Shown here piece by piece: positions 39,338 to 48,380 of a stretch of 64,000 bases of DNA. The translations under genes were made by a program, and so were the position numbers. The stretch spans positions 124,001 through 188,000 of the forward strand of contig NZ_KB235922.1 in NCBI RefSeq assembly GCF_000332195.1, written 5' to 3'. The notes below the pieces were generated by a model, which saw only the letters and a program-made list of their open reading frames with translations, did not search any database and had not been told where the DNA came from. Position 1 is the first letter of the stretch. Each line of letters starts with the position of its first letter. Source of the DNA: Pleurocapsa sp. PCC 7319 (GTDB taxonomy: Bacteria > Cyanobacteriota > Cyanobacteriia > Cyanobacteriales > Xenococcaceae).

Positions 39338-40714
39338 TCACAGATTTTTAAGCCCAAGTCTCTTGGCGGTACGCTTGGTCATTTCACTCAGGACAATACT
39401 TTCCACTTCAGACTCAACCTCCTCAATTGTCCTTGAAGCATCGACGATATAACCGTTAGGTAAACTGCGAACCAACTTCACATAAGCTTCCTGTTGTCTT
39501 GCTGTTTCCTCGAAGGAAACTTCTTGTTTTCGAGCTTGCAAGACTTCTGCTGGTGCATCCAGCAAAATCCACAAATCTGGCTGGGGAATCAACCATCCTA
39601 CTAGTTTTGCTAACCAGTTAGAACCGCCATAACGATAGCGTCTAGTATCTACTAATAAATCGTGATAGTAACGATCAAATACAACAAAAGTTGATCGCAC
39701 TAATTGGGGATAAATTTGAAAAATATAGCCTATAGAATAATCAATTAGAAAATAAAATAACTTGAGAGTAGAAGTTAGCCAACTTCGAGGGAGTTGACCG
39801 TGAGGATCTAAAACTGGGGGGCTATTATCACTTTTTCCTAATCCTAGTTTTGGTCGTAAATGTATATATTGGGTTTGGCGGAAGACTGGAGTTAGCTTTT
39901 CTTGAATTTCCGCGATCGCCGTACTTTTTCCAGAGCCATCTGCGCCAAGAAATACCACCATCAATCCTGTTGGTTGCCGAATGCGCTTAATTATCCGTAC
40001 TAGCTCACCTGCCCAAAAATGCAAGACTTCGAGCGGATTTGCTCGTCCCACTTTTCCTAGTAATGCCGATCTTAAATTCTGAATATCTTCATACACTGGT
40101 TGCCAATTTCCACTGCTAGCAGTTTCAGCAATTAATTTGGCTTCAACTTCAGGCAAAAAATGCTTTAGTTGGAGATCGCATTTGTCTGGCTGTTCTTGAT
40201 ATAGTTCGCTTAATCGTTGTGCTTGGCTTTCATCCATTGCACCTTTAGCCAATTTCTTAACTAAATAGTAGGCAAATTCCAGTTCGGCTTTGGGTACGCT
40301 AAAAAACTTATAAGGTCGATTTTGGGATAAAAAATCTTTTCCTTGGAAGAATACCCGTCCATTGCGACGATAATCTTTAGATACGTCAAGCTGAATCAAA
40401 GCTGGGTTTCCTTCATATTCTCGACAAAGAATATAAGAAAAAGCAGTTGTCTCGTGTTGTAATACTTGGACTACTTGAGCTACATCCTGTTCGATAAGAA
40501 GCTGAGGAATTTGCTCTGGATTTTGGGAGATGGCATCTATATCTGAGTCTGAAGTAATTCCTTCTGGATAATTTTTATAGCCATGCAAAACGCATAAATT
40601 ATGGTTTGCTTGTTTTAGTGCGGCAATAACTCGACTGAATAAGTCTGATTCGCCTCGATGCTGTGGTGCAAAACTAATAGTATCAGAAGTAGTAGATGAT
40701 TCGATTTTAGACAT
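39338..40714 (-). CDS. Putative nucleotidyltransferase-thymidylate kinase-like fusion protein
   Basis: The N-terminal region contains VLHGYKNYPEGITSDSDIDAI (residues about 43-63), a pattern like the S/G-x-S/D-D-x-D metal site of nucleotidyltransferases. The middle is helical. The C-terminal domain starts at about residue 251 with VVFLGADGSGKSTAI (P-loop), then VVFDRYYHDLLVDTRRYRY (the DR(Y/H) motif of dTMP kinase) and WILLDAPAEVLQARKQEVSFEE. The order fits a sugar- or nucleotide-phosphorylating enzyme. Such proteins recur in polysaccharide loci, but a substrate is not known. Its start overlaps the stop of the upstream GT2 gene by eight bases. Confidence 0.75.
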   Translation of the reverse strand: MSKIESSTTSDTISFAPQHRGESDLFSRVIAALKQANHNLCVLHGYKNYPEGITSDSDIDAISQNPEQIPQLLIEQDVAQVVQVLQHETTAFSYILCREYEGNPALIQLDVSKDYRRNGRVFFQGKDFLSQNRPYKFFSVPKAELEFAYYLVKKLAKGAMDESQAQRLSELYQEQPDKCDLQLKHFLPEVEAKLIAETASSGNWQPVYEDIQNLRSALLGKVGRANPLEVLHFWAGELVRIIKRIRQPTGLMVVFLGADGSGKSTAIAEIQEKLTPVFRQTQYIHLRPKLGLGKSDNSPPVLDPHGQLPRSWLTSTLKLFYFLIDYSIGYIFQIYPQLVRSTFVVFDRYYHDLLVDTRRYRYGGSNWLAKLVGWLIPQPDLWILLDAPAEVLQARKQEVSFEETARQQEAYVKLVRSLPNGYIVDASRTIEEVESEVESIVLSEMTKRTAKRLGLKNL

Positions 40715-41609
40715 TTTTCTCCAGATTCAAGTTTTTAGAATTTAGCCGAGAAGTAATTTGTAGTTGTACCCATTGCGCTAACCAGAAAAAGGCTTTACCT
40801 AAAAATAAAGTAAGTCCCTGAGGCAGTCCGTATCGCCTTATTTGATAAAAGAATTGCGTTGGTAGGCGGAACGGTGACTTTTTATGCCAAAAAAGCTCAT
40901 GCCAAGAATTGATTAAAGTCAGTTGGGGATTAAAATAGCTAAATAAATCTACTCTGGAAGTTCCTGGATCTACTAGAGTCGCGATCGCATCCCCCAAAAT
41001 ATGGGCTTTAAAACCTGCACGGGTTGCTTTGAGGGTATACATACTGTCTCCAGCGTAATGAGGAAACTTCTCTACCTCTGGTAATCCGATGCGGTCAACT
41101 ACAGCAACAGGAATTCCCACACACCACCCAGAAGTTCCTTCCACTTCTACCGTTTCTCCAGAGCGAGCAGCTTGACCTTTTCTGCCACGAAAACCACTAT
41201 AACGGGCTGGTTCAGTTGCTCCTGGGGTATAGAAACTGGCACTAGCAATGGTATCGGGATGCTGCTCCATAAATGCTACCAGTTGAGGCAAGGCATTGGG
41301 TTCGGGAAGACAATCATCATTGAGCCAAATGAAATATTTGGCATCTCTTTCGTAGCCATACTGCATACCCAAAGCGATCGCTCCTGTCCACCAGAGATCG
41401 CCATCGCCAACTATGACAGTAGCTTCTGGGTAGAGAGATTCAATTGCTTCTTTTGTTCCATCGGTAGAGCCATCGTCGACAACTACTACCTGATATCGGG
41501 ATAAATCTCCAGTGCTTTGGAGTCTCTCCAGACAGGATAGAGTAATTTGACGACGATTATAAACAGGGATGATGATGTATGCAGACTCTTTCGAAGCATC
41601 TTTAGTCAT
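40707..41609 (-). CDS. Glycosyltransferase family 2
   Basis: The GT-A fold is evident: AYIIIPVYNRRQITLSCLERL at the N-terminus, VVVVDDGSTDGT, FIWLNDDCLPEPNAL with the DxD-type metal site (NDDC), and SGWCVGIPVAVVDRIGLPE in the acceptor region, total 300 residues. The C-terminal 60 residues contain a hydrophobic segment (YGLPQGLTLFLGKAFFWLAQWV) that probably associates with the membrane. It resembles rhamnosyltransferase-like GT2 proteins, but the sugar cannot be told from sequence. Confidence 0.93.
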   Translation of the reverse strand: MTKDASKESAYIIIPVYNRRQITLSCLERLQSTGDLSRYQVVVVDDGSTDGTKEAIESLYPEATVIVGDGDLWWTGAIALGMQYGYERDAKYFIWLNDDCLPEPNALPQLVAFMEQHPDTIASASFYTPGATEPARYSGFRGRKGQAARSGETVEVEGTSGWCVGIPVAVVDRIGLPEVEKFPHYAGDSMYTLKATRAGFKAHILGDAIATLVDPGTSRVDLFSYFNPQLTLINSWHELFWHKKSPFRLPTQFFYQIRRYGLPQGLTLFLGKAFFWLAQWVQLQITSRLNSKNLNLEKNV

Positions 41610-41709
41610 AATTAATAATTTAGAATTAGGATAATAAGCTTTAAAAAATAAAGTTTTATTGGTTCGAGAAAGTTAAAAGAGTGTAAATTGGATTAAGCTA
41701 TTAACTTTC

Positions 41710-42030
41710 CTAAACTTTCACTTCTAATACCGAACCGATGGTTTCTTTTTGGAGATCGATCCAGTCAGAGATCGCACGGCGATTTTGCATTGAAAGTGCA
41801 TCTTGCTCGGCAAATAAACCATTTAAAAGCCACACTGGATGGCTATAAAATAGACCAATTTTGTCCCAATTCAATTGATTATTATCGCACTCTAGTTGAT
41901 CCCAGACATCATCCAGCATTTGTTGCAAATCTTTAAGTGACATTGAAGATAAAGATTGCTTTTTTTCTTGCAATAAACGCTCAATTTCTTGAGCTTCATA
42001 AGTTGATATCTCTTCCTGCTTAGATAACAT
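41710..42030 (-). CDS. Small conserved-looking protein of unknown function
   Basis: The 106-residue protein begins with a highly charged helical part (EEISTYEAQEIERLLQEKKQSLSSMSLKDLQQ) and continues with SHPVWLLNGLFAEQDALSMQNRRAISDWI. Codon use and HIP1-free composition resemble the neighbouring genes. It fills the gap between two glycosyltransferases in the same direction. No family is recognised. It could be a small regulatory or scaffold protein of the locus. Confidence 0.65.
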   Translation of the reverse strand: MLSKQEEISTYEAQEIERLLQEKKQSLSSMSLKDLQQMLDDVWDQLECDNNQLNWDKIGLFYSHPVWLLNGLFAEQDALSMQNRRAISDWIDLQKETIGSVLEVKV

Positions 42031-42156
42031 AGTAATTCCTCTAAATATAAATATTAATGATTGCCAAATAAGTATTTTCTTCTATAAATAGCTGACCTGG
42101 AAAATTTGCAAATAGTTTTGCAGAGTCTCATTCTGAAAACAATTTTATCAAGCTGG

Positions 42157-43344
42157 TTATGAATACTTTTGCTCCACAAAATTAACAACTTCAGCCATAA
42201 ATTGAGATACTGCTTCTGGCTGGTGATTGGTCATAATTTGTTGGGATTTTTCACCCATTTTGTTGATTAAATCAGGGCGATCGATAAATTGACTCATTAA
42301 TTCGGCTAGTTTCTCTGGAGTATGAGGATCGAAGATATAGCCATTTTTACCTTCTTCGACTATTTCGGCGCTTCCCGCCCATTTTGAACAAAGAATAGGT
42401 TTGCCAAACATCATCGCTTCAATCGTAACCAAGCCCCAGACATCTTCTAAGGTAGGAAAGACAAAAATGTCTGCTTGCTGATAATAGTTGCCCATCTGTT
42501 CGTATTCGACATTACCCAAAAACTGGACTTGTTCTGTTAGATTATGAGTCTTGATAAATTCTTCGAGTTCTTGACGCTGCCATCCCTTGCCAATAAGCAG
42601 TAGAGAGTAATCTTCATATCCTTGAGCTTGCAGAAGATAACAGGCTTTTAATAATTCTAATAATCCTTTTCTGGGAATGAGTTTCCCTACACAAATAAAG
42701 ATCGGACGTTGTAATTTTGCTCCATCTAACTTTAAGTCTAAGGAATTTTGAGCGTAAGTTTTGGGATGAGGTATGAGGTAAGGACGAACAAAAACTCGAC
42801 TCTCATCAACTCTAAGTACTTTAGTTAGATACTCTTTGCCAGCATCAGTATTGGTGATAAAAGCATCTGTTAGGCTAACGATCAAACGTCGTACTAAGAA
42901 ACGTAGTCTAGAATCTAGACGATCTACCCCTGGGGTACTACCATCAAAAACAACGACTGTACGCCACCTAAAGATAATTTTAAAAATTGAAGCTAAAAGA
43001 GTCCAGACAGAAAAAGCAGTGGAAAATACTACTTCAGGTTGATACTTTAACAAATGAATAATAATGCGAGGAGACAAGTAAGAAAAGGAATGACTGTAAC
43101 CTTTGGCGGATTTATCTTTAGAAACAATTTTTACTTTTCCTACCTGTATGACCTCAATCGAATTTTCAAATCCAGGAAGAAAACCTGGCCAAGAAGGAGT
43201 AAAAATAGTTGTCTGAGGAAACAAGCTGGTAAATTCACTTAAGATCGGTTGCCAGTAATGACCTGCTCCTTGAAAGAGCATGGCAATACGAGTAGCTTTA
43301 TTCTGACTTTTGATAGTCGATGCAGTTAAAGTTTCGCTAATCAT
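42157..43344 (-). CDS. Glycosyltransferase family 4
   Basis: The 395-residue GT-B protein starts TRIAMLFQGAGHYWQPILSEF after a short N-terminal tail. It has IFICVGKLIPRKGLLELLKACYLLQ, LLLIGKGWQRQELEEF, VFVFPTLEDVWGLVTIEAMMFGKPILCSKWAGSAEIVEEGKNGYIFDP with the E-x7-E motif, and TNHQPEAVSQF at the end. Donor unknown. It is separated by about 40 bases from the upstream transferase. Confidence 0.93.
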   Translation of the reverse strand: MISETLTASTIKSQNKATRIAMLFQGAGHYWQPILSEFTSLFPQTTIFTPSWPGFLPGFENSIEVIQVGKVKIVSKDKSAKGYSHSFSYLSPRIIIHLLKYQPEVVFSTAFSVWTLLASIFKIIFRWRTVVVFDGSTPGVDRLDSRLRFLVRRLIVSLTDAFITNTDAGKEYLTKVLRVDESRVFVRPYLIPHPKTYAQNSLDLKLDGAKLQRPIFICVGKLIPRKGLLELLKACYLLQAQGYEDYSLLLIGKGWQRQELEEFIKTHNLTEQVQFLGNVEYEQMGNYYQQADIFVFPTLEDVWGLVTIEAMMFGKPILCSKWAGSAEIVEEGKNGYIFDPHTPEKLAELMSQFIDRPDLINKMGEKSQQIMTNHQPEAVSQFMAEVVNFVEQKYS

Positions 43345-43383
43345 AATATTTTAAATAAAAAAATTGATATCTAGGTCGCTGAT

Positions 43384-44673
43384 TCAACCTGCCAAATGCT
43401 CAAAAATTACTTGAGCAAAGCGCTCGACGGAATTTTGTTCGGCAAAAGCCAGCATTTGTTGGCGATCGCCTAATTGTTCTGGAGATTTGTGCAAACATTC
43501 AGCTATACCATTAGCAATTTCTCTGGGTACAGTTGAATCAACAGCCAAGCCAAGACAGTATCGTCGCACCAGTTCCCCCATTAGTCCGTAGTTAGAACTA
43601 AGTATGGGTTTCTGTGCAGCAGCAGCTAAGAGTAAAATGCCACTCATACCTATATGCCTCTGATAAGGTGCTAATACAAAATCTGATAGTTGAAAATATT
43701 TGGGGACATCTTCTTCGGGGACAAATTGGCAATGACTGATAACCTGTAAGGGTTTGGTTTGACAAATACTTGCTGCTTGAGCTTCAATTAGCTGTTGATT
43801 GCCTTCGCCCACAATTAAAAAACAAATTTGTCGACATAACTCAGGTGGTAAAAAAGAAATAGACTCTAATAATTGATTAACACCCTTGCGTCCTGTCAGT
43901 GCGCCAAACAAAAGAAATACTTTTCTGTTGGCTTCAATACCCAGTTTGTCCTTTAAATCTTTTAACGGCAACTTTGAGTCGCAATCCATTTTTACAGGAT
44001 CGGCTAGAGGTAAAACTTGTACGCTACTTTGAAATTGATCTTCAATGAATTTAGGCGCAAAAGGATCGATACAAAATAATGTTTGCAATTGAGAGTGACC
44101 CAAAATCCGAGTTAAAGTGAGTTTCTCTCGCCATCGTGGCAATTTTTCATTCCCAGAGGCTGAATAGTCAGCAAAATTGCGATAGTGCAGTGTGGGTCTA
44201 AAGTAAATACCAGAAAAGTCACAAGGAGCTTTTTTACCAAGAACTAGAGGCAGCCAACAGGTATCAAAATACATGATTAGACAATGAGTAGCTTCTAATG
44301 ATTTGGCATACTTACAAAGTAAATTCCATTCCCTGATAGCCCTCAAACTACGCTTGATTTTCGAGCCATTGGAGTTTAAAGCAGCTTCTTCCTCTGATGT
44401 AATTACGACCAAATTAATGTTCTCTAAACTATGTTCAGAAATTAGCTCTGCTACATCTGCGTGTCTTTCCAAAAACCGAGGTGAAACGACAATATGCAGT
44501 TTGCTCGATAAATTTTGATTAACCCAATATTCAACCAAGTGTTGAATATAGCTGCCGTGATGACCGCCTACCACGAGATCGAATAACATCAATTGTTTTT
44601 GACCAACGGACACATTGGGTTTTGTTCCAAATCGATGGAGTGAATTGTCACGACTAAATTGTTTTGTAAACAT
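43384..44673 (-). CDS. Glycosyltransferase (GT-B, family 4-like)
   Basis: The 429-residue protein has VGGHHGSYIQHLVEYWV near residue 35, VFLLFGALTGRKGVNQLLESI and VLAPYQRHIGMSGILLLAAAAQKPILSSNYGLMGELVR. The last is a glycosyltransferase nucleotide-binding region in which the acidic motif is less typical than in other GT4 members (APYQRHIG). It is probably part of the same operon as its neighbours; 18 bases separate it from the gene upstream. Confidence 0.85.
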   Translation of the reverse strand: MFTKQFSRDNSLHRFGTKPNVSVGQKQLMLFDLVVGGHHGSYIQHLVEYWVNQNLSSKLHIVVSPRFLERHADVAELISEHSLENINLVVITSEEEAALNSNGSKIKRSLRAIREWNLLCKYAKSLEATHCLIMYFDTCWLPLVLGKKAPCDFSGIYFRPTLHYRNFADYSASGNEKLPRWREKLTLTRILGHSQLQTLFCIDPFAPKFIEDQFQSSVQVLPLADPVKMDCDSKLPLKDLKDKLGIEANRKVFLLFGALTGRKGVNQLLESISFLPPELCRQICFLIVGEGNQQLIEAQAASICQTKPLQVISHCQFVPEEDVPKYFQLSDFVLAPYQRHIGMSGILLLAAAAQKPILSSNYGLMGELVRRYCLGLAVDSTVPREIANGIAECLHKSPEQLGDRQQMLAFAEQNSVERFAQVIFEHLAG

Positions 44674-44691
44674 CTTAAAAGTTTAGCGGTA

Positions 44692-45969
44692 TTAAATAGC
44701 AGTTACAGACTGCCTGATAGATTGATGTTTGCTTGTAGTTAAAATTTCCTCGTAGAGAGATGAATAACGTCGAGCCTGTAATTCCAAGCGGAACGAAGCA
44801 ATCGCTTTTTCTCTAGCATTAATACGCAGTTTTTGATGACGTTCCCTATCTTCTAAAACCCAAGCGATTCCTTGAGCTAAGTCTTCTACTTCGTAAGGTT
44901 TAGCCAAGTAACCATTTTGCTGATGATCCACAATGTCTTTTAGTCCCGTAGCATCAAAAGCAACTACAGGAGTACCGCAAGCCAAAGATTCGGAAGCAGT
45001 TTGTCCAAAAGATTCTTGAATCGACGGTACTATCATTACGTCAGCAGCCGAGTACAGAAGAGACAATGAAACATCATCATCAAATCTTCCTAAGTAATTA
45101 GCCTTAAAACCTAACTCAATCGGTTCTTTTGGTTGAGAAGCACCAAAGACTAATAACTCTACTGATTCTCCCCAACCATCCTGATTAAGACTTTGTAAAG
45201 CGGGAACTAAAAGCTGAAATCCCTTTCTCTCATCTGTGGTGGAGCTAAATGCACCAAACAGAATTAGTTGTTTATCTTGAGGTAAACTTAGTAACTCCCT
45301 CGCTATTTTGCGATCAACTGGTTTGTATTTATCGGTATCGAGACAGAAAGGAATTACTTCCACTCGGCGATCGCGAAATAGGGAACTAGACTTAGCACAG
45401 TCGGCGATCCAGTTACTAGGAGCAACAATTGTTAAGTCTAAATCCTGCCAAGCTTTTGTTTTGCGCTCCCAGATCCAACGAGATAGATCTCGCTCTTTGT
45501 TACCCCCAAGCTGAGGACAAGCACCACAGGATTTAGTATAGCGATCGCAATCTTCGCTATAATGGCATCCCCCAGTAAATGGCCACATATCTTGCAAAGT
45601 CCAGATTAAGGGAGTTTGTACTTTTGTCAGTTCTTCTATTTTAAAAAATTCTCGCCCAATCCAATGAAGATTAACCACATCGGCATTTCTTTCTTTAATC
45701 TCTTTTAGAATCAAAGAAGGAGTATAGTTTGCCGAAAAAATAGTGTCGCAATTAAAAAACTTTTTGGTAATTCGCTTCGATAATTTATCTTGAGCCTGTT
45801 TATAAAAACTAGTGGTTTTGTTTAAAGAGCTGACGGATAGATCGTCTGATTTTTTGTATAGTACGATAGCTGATGAATTTACAGCTTCAGCTAATAGTCC
45901 TTGATGTATCCGTAAAGCAGCTCGACCTGCTCCCGAACCTTCAGATGATGCCACATGAAGTATTTTCAT
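44692..45969 (-). CDS. Glycosyltransferase family 4
   Basis: The 425-residue protein shows LHVASSEGSGAGRAALRIHQGL (acceptor-side loop), a Cys-containing segment TGGCHYSEDCDRYTKSCGACPQLGG around residue 130, LILFGAFSSTTDERKGFQLLV, and MIVPSIQESFGQTASESLACGTPVVAFDATGLKDIV with E-x7-E. The C-rich loop is typical of a family of WcaC-like/rhamnosyl or galactosyl transferases; I infer only the fold. It lies 18 bases from each neighbour. Confidence 0.92.
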   Translation of the reverse strand: MKILHVASSEGSGAGRAALRIHQGLLAEAVNSSAIVLYKKSDDLSVSSLNKTTSFYKQAQDKLSKRITKKFFNCDTIFSANYTPSLILKEIKERNADVVNLHWIGREFFKIEELTKVQTPLIWTLQDMWPFTGGCHYSEDCDRYTKSCGACPQLGGNKERDLSRWIWERKTKAWQDLDLTIVAPSNWIADCAKSSSLFRDRRVEVIPFCLDTDKYKPVDRKIARELLSLPQDKQLILFGAFSSTTDERKGFQLLVPALQSLNQDGWGESVELLVFGASQPKEPIELGFKANYLGRFDDDVSLSLLYSAADVMIVPSIQESFGQTASESLACGTPVVAFDATGLKDIVDHQQNGYLAKPYEVEDLAQGIAWVLEDRERHQKLRINAREKAIASFRLELQARRYSSLYEEILTTSKHQSIRQSVTAI

Positions 45970-45987
45970 GATTTTTTTGTTTTATTG

Positions 45988-47172
45988 CTAAATTTTTTTA
46001 GTAGTTAATTTATTTATTTTGCGAGTAATTAAATCAATAAAAGCTTGTTTTAATATATTTTTATACCTTGCCCAACCTAAATTTTTATGGAGGTATTTTA
46101 ACTGGGTAACTGTGTGAGAAAATTTGATATTTTGAAAGTCTTGAATTTTACCTAAGCTAAAACAGTTTCCTGGTAAGGAAAAAATAATATTTAGTTCTTG
46201 AGGTATAAGAGAAAGGGCATATTGTGATAATGGGTGTGAGCATTCTTTAATTGATAATAGATGATCAGATTGAACGTTTTTTATCGTTTTAGTACCATAA
46301 AAATCGCATTCAAAATCAATATCTATTAGTTTGGGATTTAACTTTTTGAGACAGGAAGCTTTGATTTCATAATGGCTATCATAAATGGATAAAGATTGTT
46401 GTAAATTACTAAAGTTATATCTTTTATAACCTAATAATAGTGAAACTTGAAAATTTCCTCCTCCTCCATGATTTGTGCCGCTATCACCTGAATTAGTTGA
46501 TAAAGAAATTCGCGGATAGATAAAATATTTATTTTGAGAGATCAGGTATTTAATAAAATATTTTTTCCAAGAATTTTCTGACCATTCAGTTAGTTTATGG
46601 GGGGCAATTTTATCTACAGCTGCGGTATTAGGCACAGCATCATACCATTGTTTAAAATTTGACCATTGTTTCCAAGTCCATGCTTGTCCCCAAGAAGAGG
46701 CAGTTTGAATAAAGTAATTGTCATAACCATCTTCTAAAGGGATGAATTTTGTTTCAGCATATTCATTAAAGTCATAAGAATAAAGAGAAATACCGCCAAT
46801 TTCTGAGCGATCGTGGTAGAAAGCGATCGCTTCCACCGTATAACAATAAAATTCTGGAGATACCAGTAAATCATCTTCTAAAATAATTACTGCACCGTAC
46901 TCTTCCGCTAGATCGCCACAAGAAATAATATGCCGACGTAAGCCCAGATTTTCTTGGTGTTCAATAACTTTTTTAGTACCATGTTTCCAGACAAAATCAC
47001 GGGCAACTCTAGCAGTTTCACGACAATTCCCTTGATCGATACTAATAATGAGAGGAATTTCTTCATAAGTATCATAATTTGCCCTGGCAATAGTTTTAAG
47101 TAAACGTTGTAGGGCTAATGGTCTTTTAAAAGCAACAACTACAATTGCAGGTAATAAGCGATCGCTAGTCAT
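45988..47172 (-). CDS. GT-A fold glycosyltransferase (family 2-like)
   Basis: The N-terminus reads AIVVVAFKRPLALQRLLKTI, with SIDQGN and YGAVIILEDDLLVSPEFYCY (the acidic DxD-type EDD motif near residue 99) of the GT-A fold. SSWGQAWTWKQWSNF follows, as in family members that act on surface polysaccharides. At 394 residues, the C-terminal 200 residues are less conserved and AT-rich in coding. The sugar and acceptor are unknown. Confidence 0.85.
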   Translation of the reverse strand: MTSDRLLPAIVVVAFKRPLALQRLLKTIARANYDTYEEIPLIISIDQGNCRETARVARDFVWKHGTKKVIEHQENLGLRRHIISCGDLAEEYGAVIILEDDLLVSPEFYCYTVEAIAFYHDRSEIGGISLYSYDFNEYAETKFIPLEDGYDNYFIQTASSWGQAWTWKQWSNFKQWYDAVPNTAAVDKIAPHKLTEWSENSWKKYFIKYLISQNKYFIYPRISLSTNSGDSGTNHGGGGNFQVSLLLGYKRYNFSNLQQSLSIYDSHYEIKASCLKKLNPKLIDIDFECDFYGTKTIKNVQSDHLLSIKECSHPLSQYALSLIPQELNIIFSLPGNCFSLGKIQDFQNIKFSHTVTQLKYLHKNLGWARYKNILKQAFIDLITRKINKLTTKKI

Positions 47173-47194
47173 GTTGAATATTTCCAGTTAATGT

Positions 47195-48289
47195 TTAAAC
47201 TTTTAACTTTTGAGTGACAACTTTTAATTTCCGATCTTGAGTACTATGACCGTAAGCTGCTAGTGTTAATTTGGCGACATAATTCCAATTACATCGCTCC
47301 ATACATGCCAAATTATGCACCCCCATTTCTTTTAGTTTTTCTCGGCTATCTAGTGCTTGTTTCATCGCTTTAGTTAAACCTGTTTGATGGGGTAGATCGT
47401 AAAGAAAACCACCTCGATCATCTATAACGTCTTGGAAAAAGCCAATTCTAGGAGCAATGCAAACCTTACCAAAAGACATCCCCAAAATAGCTACTCCTGA
47501 AGTTGTATAAACTGTATAGGGTAATAAGATACAGTCGGCGGCGTTGAGATAGATTTGAACGTCTTCGTCGGGGATACGCTCGGCGATTAGATTAATATTA
47601 GTATGGTTGTCAATTGCTTTTTTAATCTCTGATTCCAAACCAGATTCACCGACTTTTCCAGCAATTATGAGGGATGACTGAGAACAATCGAGCATCTTAA
47701 AAGCCTCAATTGCTTCCAAAACACCTTTATAGCGATAAACATTACCAAACAAAACAAAAACTAAGTTATTGTCAGGTAAATTTAAAGTTTTTTTAGCGGC
47801 AGAAGTATTTATTTTATTCTCATAAAAATGAATATAATTACCATGAGGAATAACAAAAACTTTTTCTGGCTTAATCTTGAGGATTTTACTAATCTCTTGC
47901 TTGGTTGCCTTACAGTGAACAATCACACCCGAAAAATAACTTACGGCAATTGATGCAACCTTATTGGATACATTATTTTTTCCTCCAGACAATTTATCCG
48001 ACCACTCATGGACAGTCCACACTGTACGGACTCCTAATATTCGCAGAAATATTAGCTGACTAATAAAAAATAGTAATTTAAGACTTTTCGTTAGAGGGTT
48101 TTGACCTAATAAAAAGGGATGGAGAGTATGGAGATGTAAGACATCAAACTTTCCTCCCCTGAGTACTTTGGTTACAAATAATGTACTCCATAAATATTCG
48201 CGAACTGATACTCCTCGCTGGGATAAATGTTTTGATAATAGTTCTTTATATGGATTAGTAATCCAGTCAGATAAAAAAATAACTTTCAA
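47195..48289 (-). CDS. Glycosyltransferase family 4
   Basis: The 364-residue protein begins MKVIFLSDWITNPYKELLSKHL and has VLHLHTLHPFLL, TVWTVHEWSDKLSGGKNN, VFVLFGNVYRYKGVLEAIEAF (the GT-B hinge), ILLPYTVYTTSGVAILGMSFGKVCIAPRIGF in the donor region, and a normal C-terminal helix. The two-residue acidic motif is changed to SGVAIL, so the donor site may be atypical. Donor unknown. Confidence 0.88.
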   Translation of the reverse strand: MKVIFLSDWITNPYKELLSKHLSQRGVSVREYLWSTLFVTKVLRGGKFDVLHLHTLHPFLLGQNPLTKSLKLLFFISQLIFLRILGVRTVWTVHEWSDKLSGGKNNVSNKVASIAVSYFSGVIVHCKATKQEISKILKIKPEKVFVIPHGNYIHFYENKINTSAAKKTLNLPDNNLVFVLFGNVYRYKGVLEAIEAFKMLDCSQSSLIIAGKVGESGLESEIKKAIDNHTNINLIAERIPDEDVQIYLNAADCILLPYTVYTTSGVAILGMSFGKVCIAPRIGFFQDVIDDRGGFLYDLPHQTGLTKAMKQALDSREKLKEMGVHNLACMERCNWNYVAKLTLAAYGHSTQDRKLKVVTQKLKV

Positions 48290-48380
48290 AGTATTAATAA
48301 AATATTTGTTGGTTATTTATAAAATAGCCTGTGTATTTGAAAAAGTTACAAAAATAATCTAAAAAATATAATTAATTTAT

